A DNA stretch of 64,000 nucleotides from positions 248,001-312,000 of the forward strand of contig NZ_WTZA01000001.1 in the NCBI RefSeq assembly GCF_009827495.1, read 5' to 3'. The position numbers and the translations under genes were made by a program. Below the pieces are notes generated by a model. The model worked only from the letters and a program-made list of their open reading frames with translations. It was not told the DNA's origin and searched no databases. Shown here one piece after another: positions 37,261-45,199 of the stretch; position 1 is the first letter of the stretch; every line of letters begins with the position of its first letter. The DNA comes from Tsuneonella aeria (lineage in GTDB: Bacteria; Pseudomonadota; Alphaproteobacteria; Sphingomonadales; Sphingomonadaceae).

Positions 37261-37831
37261 ATGCGGGGGACGTTTCGCCGGGCGTTCCGGCCGCCTTGCG
37301 CAGGAGCCAGAGCTTGCCCTTGCCCACCTTGCGTTCCGCCTCGATCTCGAGGGATCGCACGTCAACCGTCTCCCTGGCGCTTGTTTCGGCGGCGATCAGT
37401 GTCGCCGGGCCGATCCAGCCGAGGCGGCCCATTCGGTCGAGGGCCACCGCGGCAGCGCCCGTGCCATACGGCGGATCGAGCAGGACAAGGTCGTATGGGG
37501 CGGGGACCGGCCCCAGGTCCATAACCGAACCGCGGCGCACCTCGGCCCGGTCGCGCGCACCGACAGCGGCGATGTTCGCCCGGATGACATCGATCGCCCC
37601 GGCGTCGTTCTCGACAAAAAGGCACGACGCGGCCCCGCGCGACAGCGCCTCTATCCCCAGCGCGCCGGAACCGGCGAACAGGTCCGCCACCACCAGGCCA
37701 TCGAAAGTGCCAAGCCGGCTCGCGAGCATGTTGAACAGCGTTTCCCGCGTGCGGTCGGCAGTGGGGCGCGTCAGATCGCCCTTGGGGGCGGCCAGCTTGC
37801 GGCCGCGCCATTCGCCGGCAATGATCCTCAT
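37259..37831 (-). CDS. rsmD: 16S rRNA (guanine-966-N2)-methyltransferase
   Basis: RsmD methylates G966 of 16S rRNA in the 30S subunit. The 190-residue product has MRIIAGEWRGRKL and RPTADRTRETLFNML at the N-terminus, the SAM loop VADLFAGSGALGIEALSRGA and the catalytic LLDPPYG of amino-methyltransferases. Its ATG overlaps the stop of the upstream pseudouridine synthase gene by four bases, so two rRNA modification genes are translationally linked. Confidence 0.93.
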   Translation of the reverse strand: MRIIAGEWRGRKLAAPKGDLTRPTADRTRETLFNMLASRLGTFDGLVVADLFAGSGALGIEALSRGAASCLFVENDAGAIDVIRANIAAVGARDRAEVRRGSVMDLGPVPAPYDLVLLDPPYGTGAAAVALDRMGRLGWIGPATLIAAETSARETVDVRSLEIEAERKVGKGKLWLLRKAAGTPGETSPA

Positions 37832-38604
37832 CGCAAGCTCTTGCGCAGACGCTCTACCTGCGCTTGCGGGATCTCCGCCGCCGCGCCGCGCGGCAGGTCG
37901 CCCAGGTTGAACGGACCGTAACCCACTCGCAGCAGCCGGCTGACTTGCAGGCCCAGGTGTTCGAGAACGCGGCGAACCTCGCGATTCTTGCCTTCGGTGA
38001 GGGTCATCACGATCCAGCGGTTGCGGCCCTTGCCGCTGTCGAGGTCCGCCTCGATCTTGCCGTAGCGAACACCGTCGATCTCCACCCCTTCGATCAGGTC
38101 GTCGAGCTGGCTCTGCGTCACATCGCCGAACGCCCGCGCGCGGTAGGTGCGGGGCACGTTGGACGACGGCAGTTCCAGCGCGCGCTTCAGCTCGCCGTCG
38201 TTGGTCAGCAACAGCAGCCCTTCGGTGTTCATGTCGAGCCGGCCAACGGGCATGACCCGCGGCGCCCCGCGCGGCAGGGAGTTGCGCAGCGCGGTGTAGA
38301 TCGTGGGTCGTCCCTTGGGATCGCGCTCCGCGGTGAGCAGGCCCGAAGGCTTGTGAAACGCGAACACGCGGGCATGCTCCGCGCGGGCCACCGGCTTGCC
38401 GTCGACCGTCACGCCCTTCAGGTTCGGCAGGACCCTGGCGGGGGTGTTCAGCACTTTGCCGTCGATGGCGACGCGGCCGTCGGCGATCATCCGTTCGACC
38501 TCGCGGCGGCTGGCGACGCCGGCGCGGGCCAGCAGCTTGGCGATGCGTTCGCCGCTGCGCGCGGGAGGAGGGGCGGCGCCTTCAGGGCGTTCGGATCGGG
38601 GCAT
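37828..38604 (-). CDS. rRNA pseudouridine synthase, RluB/E/F family
   Basis: The 258-residue product has an N-terminal S4 RNA-binding domain (ERIAKLLARAGVASRREVERMI) and the RsuA-type catalytic domain with GRLDMNTEGLLLLTNDGEL, where the Asp is the catalytic residue. VMTLTEGKNREVRRVLEHLG and LLRVGYGPFNLGDL follow. It is most like RluB, which modifies 23S rRNA, but RluE/RluF or RsuA cannot be excluded by eye, so no symbol is given. It overlaps rsmD by four bases. Confidence 0.88.
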   Translation of the reverse strand: MPRSERPEGAAPPPARSGERIAKLLARAGVASRREVERMIADGRVAIDGKVLNTPARVLPNLKGVTVDGKPVARAEHARVFAFHKPSGLLTAERDPKGRPTIYTALRNSLPRGAPRVMPVGRLDMNTEGLLLLTNDGELKRALELPSSNVPRTYRARAFGDVTQSQLDDLIEGVEIDGVRYGKIEADLDSGKGRNRWIVMTLTEGKNREVRRVLEHLGLQVSRLLRVGYGPFNLGDLPRGAAAEIPQAQVERLRKSLR

Positions 38605-38621
38605 CGGGCGCGACTAGGCCT

Positions 38622-39779
38622 TCAGGATGCGGCGCGCAACGCCTCGCTCACCGTCTCGTGGAAGCGCGCGATGCCGCCTTCCAGCGTTCCCAGCGTCAGG
38701 TGCGGCACGGCCCCGGTAGAGAGGCCCTGCTGGCCGAGCTCGGCTGCGCGGAAGTCCTCGCTGGCGAAGACCCCGCCGTCGAGCAGCGCCCAGCTGCGTT
38801 CCCAATGATCGCGCGCCTTGTCGGTGGCGGGCGGTTCGGGGATCAGCATGAAATCCTCCACCAGCGTGTGGTCCACCGCCTGCGGCCACAGGGTCAGGAC
38901 GTTGAGGTAGTCGGGGCTTGGTATGATCACGGTTGCCGGCAGGAACTGGTACGCGAACGTCACGCGCCGGCGGAGCGCGGCCATGTCGGCAAGGTCGACC
39001 CCGCCCATCTCCTCCACCCGGCCCACCGCGCTGCGGGCGTGCGGGCCGATCATGTCGCCAGTGGTCACGCCATCCTTGAAGAACGGGCCGATCGTCTTCG
39101 CGTGGAGCCGGGTGACGTGGTAGCTTTCAAGGAACGCGTCCATGATCAGCTTCCAGTTTCCGGCCACCGAGTGCGTCTTGCGGCGAAACAGGTGGTGATC
39201 CGCCGTGCCGAAGGCGTCCATGTCGTCGCCGATCGTGTTGGCGTGGCCGAAATCGGCGCCGTTCGCCGGCGCGTACCAGATGAGCCCGCCAGCCTCGCGG
39301 CTCGGCAGCTCGACGAGGTGATAATCGTCCTTGTCGAGCCCGGGAAAGCTGTCGGGCCGGGGAAGGGCGAGCAGCGCTCCGTCGAGGCGATAGGTCCACG
39401 CGTGATAGGGGCACACCAACCGCGCGGCGCATTCCGCCTCGGTGCCTTCGACGAGGCGCGTGCCGCGGTGGCGGCAGACGTTCAGGAACACGTGCACCGC
39501 GCCCGCCTTGTCGCGCGTCACCAGCAGCGGCCTGCCCGACAGGTCGTGCGGCACGGCCATCCCGGGTTCGGGCAACAATGCGCTGGGCATCAGCACCTGC
39601 GGGAGCCGGTCGAACAGGGCGGCCTTTTCGCGCGCGAAGTGATCCGGGGCGGTATAGACGGCCGCGGGAACCGTGGTGATGTCCGCCGCGGGCCGGGTGT
39701 CGCCCCGGGCCAGTGCCTCTGCCAACGCCAGCTGGCCTCCGGTGGGCCTTTTCCCCGGCGCGGTTACGACGTCGTTCAT
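38622..39779 (-). CDS. Rieske non-heme iron oxygenase, alpha-subunit type
   Basis: The 385-residue product has a Rieske [2Fe-2S] site with C102-x-H104 (CRHRGTRLVEG) and C123-x2-H126 (CPYHAW). The catalytic domain has the iron ligands H221 and H226 in ESYHVTRLH. Such enzymes hydroxylate aromatic rings or demethylate amines, using electrons from a separate reductase. No beta subunit, ferredoxin or reductase gene is adjacent, which points to an O- or N-demethylase or a homomeric type. Substrate is unknown. The gene is transcribed toward the rRNA-modification pair with 17 bases between. Confidence 0.87.
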   Translation of the reverse strand: MNDVVTAPGKRPTGGQLALAEALARGDTRPAADITTVPAAVYTAPDHFAREKAALFDRLPQVLMPSALLPEPGMAVPHDLSGRPLLVTRDKAGAVHVFLNVCRHRGTRLVEGTEAECAARLVCPYHAWTYRLDGALLALPRPDSFPGLDKDDYHLVELPSREAGGLIWYAPANGADFGHANTIGDDMDAFGTADHHLFRRKTHSVAGNWKLIMDAFLESYHVTRLHAKTIGPFFKDGVTTGDMIGPHARSAVGRVEEMGGVDLADMAALRRRVTFAYQFLPATVIIPSPDYLNVLTLWPQAVDHTLVEDFMLIPEPPATDKARDHWERSWALLDGGVFASEDFRAAELGQQGLSTGAVPHLTLGTLEGGIARFHETVSEALRAAS

Positions 39780-39853
39780 CGCAGCGCTTCCCTATTCCTC
39801 TTCCCGCGTTAAGTGTCGCACGAAACGGGTCGAACGGGAAGGACAGTCAGGGA

Positions 39854-41581
39854 ATGGCCGAAGCAGCCGCCGCAACGAAGAAACCGTCGAGCTGGCGCAT
39901 CCTCGGCCAGGCGCTGCGGAACCGGAAGACCGGGTTCATGCTACTGTTCGGGTTCGCCAGCGGGCTGCCCTTCGCGCTGTTCCTGGGCACCCTGTTCGCG
40001 TGGTTGACGGAGGCCGAGGTCGACCTGGAAACGATGGGCGTATTCTCGCTTATCGGGCTCGCCTACGCCTTCCAGTTCATCTGGTCGCCGCTGATCGACA
40101 AGGTGGACCTGCCGGCCCTGCGCCGCCTGGGCAAGCGCAAGCAGTGGATCATCCCGATGCAATTGCTGCTGGGCGCGATCCTGGTGACGATGGCCCTGCT
40201 CGATCCGCGCAGCCAGCTCGGCATGTTCAGCCTGCTGGCCGGCATCGGGGCGCTGGCCAGCGCCACGCAGGACATCGCGATCAACGCCTGGCGCATCGAC
40301 GTGGCTGACGAGAAGGCGACGCTCGACGTACTGTCGACGGTTTACCAGATGGGCTTCCGTCTATCCTCCCTGGCGGGCGGGGCGCTGGCGCTGATCATCG
40401 CCGAACGGATCGGCTGGCCGATGACCTACACGATGATGGGCGCCATGCTGCTCGCCATTGGTATCGCCGGGCTGTTCGCGCCCGACGCGGGGCGGGGCGC
40501 GAGCGACGGGTCGATCGAGAATGACGCGCAGGTGCGCGCCCTGCGCCGGGCCGGCGCGCTGGCGCCCAAGGTCCGGTACCGCGCGCTTGCGGTTGTCGGC
40601 CTGCTGTGGGCGGGCACGATCGCGGTCCTGCTCGATTTCATGATCCGATCGATGACGGCGCTGCCGGAAAACCGCCCGGACCCCACCGAATTCACGCTGA
40701 CCTGGGGCCCTTGGGTGATCGTCGCGACGATCGTCATCCCGGCGCTGATCGCGGGCTGGCTGGCCGGGCAGCAGAGCAAGGGGCACAACCTTCTGGCCGA
40801 GGACGCGCCGGCAGCAAGCGGCGCCGCTTTCGCCCTCGACCATCTCTACCGCGCGCTGGTGCTGCCGCTGGTCGAGTTCGTCGGCAGGATGGGCTGGTCG
40901 CTGGTGCTGATCCTGGCGCTGGTGCTGACCTATCGCATCTGCGACGCGATCTGGGGCACGTTCGCCTATCCGTTCTATCTGGGCGAGCTTCAGTACACCA
41001 AGGACGAGGTCGCCTTCGCTTCCAAGATCTTCGGCGTCGGCGCGATCGTGCTCGGCCTGGCTATCGGGGGCTGGATGCTGACCGCGCTGGGGCGCATGCC
41101 GACCCTGCTGATCGGCGGACTTCTCGCGGCGCTCACCAACCTCCTTTACGCCGACATGGCCGCGGGAGGCCAGGTCATCGGCGCATTGGCGAACGGCAGC
41201 GGGTTCTCCGCGCTGGTCTCGAGCTTTCCCGGGGGGAGCGAGCGGCTCGCGCGACTGATGCTGACGATCGGCGGAGAGAACCTCGCCATCGGTATCGCGG
41301 GTGCGGCGTTCGTCGCGTGGCTTTCCTCGATCGTCTCGAAGCAGTTCAGCGCGGTGCAGTACGCCCTGCTGTCCTCCCTCACGCTGCTGGTCGGTACGCT
41401 GGGGCGCGGCGCGCTCGGCCAGATGATCGAGCGGCAGGGTTATTACGATGTTTTCATCCTGACGACCTGGATCGGCGTGGGCGCCATGGCGCTGGTGGTG
41501 CTCGAATGGTGGCGCCAGAGCCGCACCGGCGCCCGCGGCGTGGTGACGCCTGAAGCCGGCGTGGCGGTGCCGGCGGAATGA
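39854..41581 (+). CDS. MFS permease, AmpG-like
   Basis: The 575-residue product is a major facilitator of the AmpG/PAT group, with LLFGFASGLPFALFLGTLFAWL at the first membrane segment and ATQDIAINAWRIDVADE in the conserved loop. About 12-14 membrane segments are expected. AmpG imports anhydro-muropeptides during cell-wall recycling; other members import different compounds, so specificity is inferred from similarity only. The length exceeds the E. coli AmpG (491) because of a long central loop (about residues 215-320). The ATG at 39854 was chosen; upstream in-frame codons overlap the divergent Rieske gene. Confidence 0.8.
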   Translation: MAEAAAATKKPSSWRILGQALRNRKTGFMLLFGFASGLPFALFLGTLFAWLTEAEVDLETMGVFSLIGLAYAFQFIWSPLIDKVDLPALRRLGKRKQWIIPMQLLLGAILVTMALLDPRSQLGMFSLLAGIGALASATQDIAINAWRIDVADEKATLDVLSTVYQMGFRLSSLAGGALALIIAERIGWPMTYTMMGAMLLAIGIAGLFAPDAGRGASDGSIENDAQVRALRRAGALAPKVRYRALAVVGLLWAGTIAVLLDFMIRSMTALPENRPDPTEFTLTWGPWVIVATIVIPALIAGWLAGQQSKGHNLLAEDAPAASGAAFALDHLYRALVLPLVEFVGRMGWSLVLILALVLTYRICDAIWGTFAYPFYLGELQYTKDEVAFASKIFGVGAIVLGLAIGGWMLTALGRMPTLLIGGLLAALTNLLYADMAAGGQVIGALANGSGFSALVSSFPGGSERLARLMLTIGGENLAIGIAGAAFVAWLSSIVSKQFSAVQYALLSSLTLLVGTLGRGALGQMIERQGYYDVFILTTWIGVGAMALVVLEWWRQSRTGARGVVTPEAGVAVPAE

Positions 41582-41618
41582 TGAGCGGACGCTTCCAGGC
41601 CCCGCGCGGGCGGACAGC

Positions 41619-42911
41619 CTAGTCCGGCACTTCCACGTTCGCCCGCAGCACTTCGCCTGCGAGGTATAGCGAACCGGCGATCAGGATCGGCAAGCCGTCA
41701 TCGGGGATCGCCCGCAGCGCCGCCCCCACATCGGTAAAGGCCCGCGCGTCGGGCCCGAACGCACCGGCCGGATGACTTTCGCTGCCGGGCACCGGTACCA
41801 CCGACAGGCTCGCCATGCGCCTGTCCAGCGGATCGGCGATCGCGCGCGGGTTCTTGTTGGCCAGCATACCGACGATAAGGTGAACCGGGTCCGTGAAGTG
41901 CTGGGCAATCGCCGCGCCGGCATCGGCGTTGTGGCCCCCGTCCAGCCACACGGCGCGGCCTGGTGCATTCGCCGTCAAGGGGCCGCCCGCCAGCCGCTGG
42001 AGCCGCGCGGGCCAGCGTGCCGACCGGACACCGTCGATCATCGCCCCGATATCCACCGTCACGAAATCCTGATGACGTAGCATCGCCACGGCGAGCGCGG
42101 CGTTGTCAGCCTGGTGGCGGCCCGGGAGCGCGGGAAGGGGCAGCGCCACACGCCCATGGCGATCCTCGTATTCGATCTGCGTGCCGATGTGTGCCGTCCA
42201 ATCGCGTTCGCGCATGTGAAGCGGTGCGCCCGCCGCCATCGCCGCGCGCTCGATCTCCAACTCGGCCCCCTCGGGGTAGGACTGCGTGACCAGCGGCCGG
42301 CCGGGGCGGACGATGCCGGCTTTCTCAAAGGCAATGCGTGCCAGTGGCTCGCATGGCGTCCCGTCTTCCGGCGCGAGCAGGAAGGCCTCGTGATCGATAC
42401 CCAGGCTGGCGATGCCGCACGCCGCTGGCGCCTCCAGCACGTTTGTGGCGTCGAACCGGCCGCCAAGCCCGACCTCGATCACGCAGGCATCGGCGGGATG
42501 TTCGGCGAAAGCGAGGAAGGTCGCCGCGGTCGTTACCTCGAAGAAGCTCGGCGCCAGATCGGCCCCTGCGTCGAGGACTGTGCGGAGTCGCTCGGCCAGC
42601 TCGGTATCGGATATGAGCGAACCCGCGATGCGGATGCGTTCGTTGTAGCGCACCAGGTGCGGCTTGGTCGCGGTGTGGACCGTCAGGCCGCCGGCCTCCA
42701 GCATCGTGCGCAGGTAGGCGCACGTCGAACCCTTGCCGTTGGTCCCCGCGACATGAAACGTCGGCGGCAATCGTTTCTGCGGATCGCCAAGCCGGGCGAG
42801 CAACGTGCGGATCGTATCGAGCCCCAATCGCCCCTGTGGGAGCGACAACCTGGCCAGCCGATCAAGCGTGGCCTGGACGGCGGGATCGGATGAGGTCGCG
42901 AAATCCTTCAC
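41619..42911 (-). CDS. folC: Bifunctional folylpolyglutamate synthase/dihydrofolate synthase
   Basis: FolC adds glutamate to dihydropteroate and to reduced folates. The 430-residue product starts with GTG 42911 and has HVAGTNGKGSTCAYLRTML (P-loop), TKPHLVRYNERIRIAG, EVGLGGRFDATNVLE and WLDGGHNADAGAAIA, all family signatures. It is the last gene of a minus-strand operon behind accD, 91 bases after it, with a palindromic repeat in the gap. Confidence 0.94.
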   Translation of the reverse strand: MKDFATSSDPAVQATLDRLARLSLPQGRLGLDTIRTLLARLGDPQKRLPPTFHVAGTNGKGSTCAYLRTMLEAGGLTVHTATKPHLVRYNERIRIAGSLISDTELAERLRTVLDAGADLAPSFFEVTTAATFLAFAEHPADACVIEVGLGGRFDATNVLEAPAACGIASLGIDHEAFLLAPEDGTPCEPLARIAFEKAGIVRPGRPLVTQSYPEGAELEIERAAMAAGAPLHMRERDWTAHIGTQIEYEDRHGRVALPLPALPGRHQADNAALAVAMLRHQDFVTVDIGAMIDGVRSARWPARLQRLAGGPLTANAPGRAVWLDGGHNADAGAAIAQHFTDPVHLIVGMLANKNPRAIADPLDRRMASLSVVPVPGSESHPAGAFGPDARAFTDVGAALRAIPDDGLPILIAGSLYLAGEVLRANVEVPD

Positions 42912-42916
42912 CGTGC

Positions 42917-42992
42917 GTCATCACACCCAAAGCCGGGGCCATTTTCCTGAAGTGCGAAGTATGAAGCATCTCCCAGCTTTGGCCGGGATGAC
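42917..42992. repeat. Palindromic repeat between accD and folC
   Basis: The segment begins GTCATC and ends GATGAC and has imperfectly complementary inner arms (CCAAAGCCGGGG against TCCCAGCTTTGG). It is of the same general design as the palindrome between trpA and accD and as common extragenic repeats in sphingomonads. It would form a hairpin in the operon mRNA. Confidence 0.55.
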
Positions 42993-43002
42993 GGCTTCAC
43001 CA

Positions 43003-43851
43003 CTAGGCCGCCTTCCTCGGCGCGAGGTAGTCGATCAGCGTCGCCAGCGTCGCCTTCAGGTCCTTGCGGTCCACCACCATGTCCACCATCCCGTGCTTCA
43101 GCAGGTATTCCGCGCGCTGGAAGCCCTCGGGAAGCTGCTCGCGGATCGTGTCCTGGATCACGCGCTGCCCGGCGAACCCGATCAGGGCGCCCGGCTCCGC
43201 GATCTGGACATCGCCCAGCATGGCATAGCTCGCGGTGACGCCGCCCGTGGTGGGATCGGTCAGCAGCACGATGTAGGGCAGGCCTGCTTCCTTCAACCGG
43301 CGCGTCATGACGGTGGCCTTGGGCATCTGCATCAGGCTGAGAATGCCCTCCTGCATGCGCGCGCCGCCGGCCGCCGTCACCACGACGTAGGGGCAGCGGC
43401 GATCGAGCGCGCGTTCGGCCCCGGTGCAGAAGGCGGTGCCCACGGCCATGCCCATGCTGCCGCCCATGAAGCTGAAATCCTGCACGCCGACCACGGCGGG
43501 CCGCCCCTCAATCGTGCCGGAACCCACGCTGAAGGCATCGGCGTGGGGGTTCTTGGCGCGCGCCTTCTTCAGCCGGTCGGTGTACTTGGCCGTGTCGCGA
43601 AACTTCAGCGGGTCTTCCTTCACGCTCGGCTGGGCGAGCAGTTCGAAACCCGGGTCGAGGAGCTGCGCCAGCCGCGTATCGGCATTGATGCGCCCGTGGT
43701 GGTTGCACCGCGGGCAGACGCTGAGGTTTTCCTCGTATTCCTTGACGAACAGCATTTCCTGGCAACTGGGGCACTTCACCCACAGGTTGTCGGGAGTTTC
43801 CCGTTTGGCGACGAAGGGGAGCGAATTGCGGACGCGGTTGAGCCAAGACAT
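43003..43851 (-). CDS. accD: Acetyl-CoA carboxylase carboxyltransferase, beta subunit
   Basis: AccD transfers the carboxyl group from biotin to acetyl-CoA in the first step of fatty acid synthesis, together with AccA. The 282-residue product has an N-terminal zinc ribbon (C27, C30, C46, C49 in CPSCQ and CPRCN) and the carboxyltransferase body with [24 protein letters not shown] and [20 protein letters not shown] lies seven bases before the ATG. It lies in the operon between trpA and folC, an arrangement common in proteobacteria. Confidence 0.96.
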   Translation of the reverse strand: MSWLNRVRNSLPFVAKRETPDNLWVKCPSCQEMLFVKEYEENLSVCPRCNHHGRINADTRLAQLLDPGFELLAQPSVKEDPLKFRDTAKYTDRLKKARAKNPHADAFSVGSGTIEGRPAVVGVQDFSFMGGSMGMAVGTAFCTGAERALDRRCPYVVVTAAGGARMQEGILSLMQMPKATVMTRRLKEAGLPYIVLLTDPTTGGVTASYAMLGDVQIAEPGALIGFAGQRVIQDTIREQLPEGFQRAEYLLKHGMVDMVVDRKDLKATLATLIDYLAPRKAA

Positions 43852-43870
43852 GGGGTGCTCCTATTCTAAT

Positions 43871-43937
43871 CGTCATCCCCGCGAAAGCGGGGATCCAGTT
43901 TCCTTCTCGCTGGATTCCCGCGTTCGCGGGAATGACG
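43871..43937. repeat. Extragenic palindromic element between trpA and accD
   Basis: CGTCAT at one end and ATGACG at the other bracket two hairpins: CCCCGC-GAAA-GCGGGG (near 43877-43890) and TTCCCGCG-TT-CGCGGGAA (near 43914-43932). The inner edges ATCCAG and CTGGAT are complementary too, so the whole element can fold as one long arm. This form is a common dispersed repeat in sphingomonads. It sits four bases from the trpA stop. Confidence 0.8.
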
Positions 43938-43940
43938 ACG

Positions 43941-44744
43941 TTAGGCAAGCTGGCGCGCGTTGTGCACCGCCTCGGCCAGCGAAGCGGTCAGCTTCCGCAA
44001 GCGTTCCGGCGCGTCGGGCTCCGCGCACAGCTCGACCAGTGCCGAGCCCACGACCACCCCGTCCGCCACGCGCGCGATCGCCCCTGCCTGCTGGGGCGTG
44101 CGCACACCGAAACCGACCGCGATCGGCAGGTCGGTCGCGGCCTTGAGCCGGGCTACCGCGCTCTCGATCGAGGCGGTGGCGGCCTGCTGGAGCCCGGTGA
44201 TCCCGGCGACCGAGACGTAATAGATGAATCCCGACGAGCCCTCGAGTACCGCAGGCAAGCGGTCCGTATCGGTGGTGGGGGTGGCCAGCCGGATGAGGTC
44301 GACGCCCGCATCGCGCAGCGCGGGGCCGAGCGCGTCGTCCTCCTCGGGCGGGATGTCGACGCAGATCACCCCGTCTATCCCGGCGGCTTTGGCCTCGGCA
44401 GCGAACCACACCGGCCCGCGGCGGATCATCGGGTTGGCATAGCCCATCAGCACCAGCGGCACCTCAGGGTGACGCGCGCGGAACCCGCTGGCGATGGCGA
44501 GCACGTCGGCCGTCGTCGTTCCAGCGCCCAGGCTGCGCAAGTTCGCCGCCTGGATCGCCGGGCCGTCGGCCATCGGGTCGGTGAACGGCATGCCGAGCTC
44601 GATCACGTCCGCACCGCCTGCGACCACCGCGTCGAGGTTCGACGCGGTGTCGCCATCGCCCGCGGTGATGAAGCACACGAGCGCGGGGTGGCGAGTCCCG
44701 TCGGGCGACTCTTGGGCAAAGGCGGAGGCGAGGCGGCTGCTCAT
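43941..44744 (-). CDS. trpA: Tryptophan synthase, alpha subunit
   Basis: TrpA cleaves indole-3-glycerol phosphate and passes indole to TrpB. The 267-residue TIM barrel has LVCFITAGDGD, the active-site ELGMPFTDPMADGPAIQ, GYANPMI, GVICVDIPPEE and VGFGVRTPQQ. The ATG at 44744 shares one base with the TGA of the DUF559 gene (TGATG). The ribosome-binding site (GGGGAG region) lies inside the 3' arm of a repeat hairpin. An in-frame TTG immediately upstream is less likely. Confidence 0.96.
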   Translation of the reverse strand: MSSRLASAFAQESPDGTRHPALVCFITAGDGDTASNLDAVVAGGADVIELGMPFTDPMADGPAIQAANLRSLGAGTTTADVLAIASGFRARHPEVPLVLMGYANPMIRRGPVWFAAEAKAAGIDGVICVDIPPEEDDALGPALRDAGVDLIRLATPTTDTDRLPAVLEGSSGFIYYVSVAGITGLQQAATASIESAVARLKAATDLPIAVGFGVRTPQQAGAIARVADGVVVGSALVELCAEPDAPERLRKLTASLAEAVHNARQLA

Positions 44745-45148
44745 CAAGCCCTCTCCCCTTCAGGGGAGAGGGTTGGGAGAGGGGGCTGTGATTGCAGTTG
44801 CGCGATCACGCCAGCCAAATGCTGCAACACACCGTCCATGTTTCTCGTCACGTCGTGGTTTGAATAACGCAGCACCTGGTAGCCCTTGATTTCAAGAAAC
44901 GTCGTGCGCGCGGCGTCGTAGCGTGCGCAGGCGGCGTGGGTGTCTCCATCCAATTCAATGACCAATTTCGGATCATTCGCAGCGAAATCGACGATGTAGC
45001 GGTGGCGCTCATCCTGGATGACCTTCTGCCGCCTGAACTTCACAGCGACAAAGCGCTTGGCCCGCAGTTCCGGCCAGAGCCGCGTTTCAGCTTCCGTCAT
45101 CGCGCGGCGCATTGCGCGGGCGCGCTTCGTCAGCTCGAGGTCACGCAT
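44744..45148 (-). CDS. DUF559 endonuclease-fold protein inserted between trpB and trpA
   Basis: The 134-residue product belongs to DUF559, a family with a VSR-like PD-(D/E)xK nuclease fold. Visible landmarks are TEAETRLWPELRAK, VKFRRQKVI, YIVDFAAN (active-site Asp), KLVIELDGDTHA and GYQVLRYSNHDV. The C-terminal PPLPTLSPEGERA is not part of the fold: it is the translation of a repeat copy (44747-44788). A second, inverted copy lies just upstream of the ATG at 45148. Together the repeats frame the gene, which has no role in tryptophan synthesis. The cassette probably inserted into an ancestral trpB-trpA junction. Biochemical activity of the family is unproven. Confidence 0.85.
   Translation of the reverse strand: MRDLELTKRARAMRRAMTEAETRLWPELRAKRFVAVKFRRQKVIQDERHRYIVDFAANDPKLVIELDGDTHAACARYDAARTTFLEIKGYQVLRYSNHDVTRNMDGVLQHLAGVIAQLQSQPPLPTLSPEGERA
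44747..44788 (-). repeat. REP-like repeat, copy 1 (3' end of the DUF559 gene)
   Basis: The core CCCTCTCCCC-TTC-AGGGGAGAGGG forms a near-perfect hairpin and is followed by GTTGGGAGAGGG. It encodes the last residues of the DUF559 protein and includes the trpA ribosome-binding site. It matches copy 2 in opposite orientation. Confidence 0.85.
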
Positions 45149-45188
45149 TCGCCTCTCCCAACCCTCTCCCCTGAAGGGGTGAGGGCCT
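45149..45188 (+). repeat. REP-like repeat, copy 2 (upstream of the DUF559 gene)
   Basis: CCTCTCCCAACCCTCTCCCC followed by TGAAGGGGTGAGGG is the inverted counterpart of copy 1, differing by few bases (GGGGTGAGGG against GGGGAGAGGG). It fills the space between the trpB stop at 45200 and the DUF559 start. Confidence 0.85.
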
Positions 45189-45199
45189 TTGCCGCCGGC

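Noticed and set aside
44744..45188. A true insertion sequence around DUF559
   Set aside because: No transposase, no clear target-site duplication and only about 440 bases; a repeat-framed cassette is the most that can be said.
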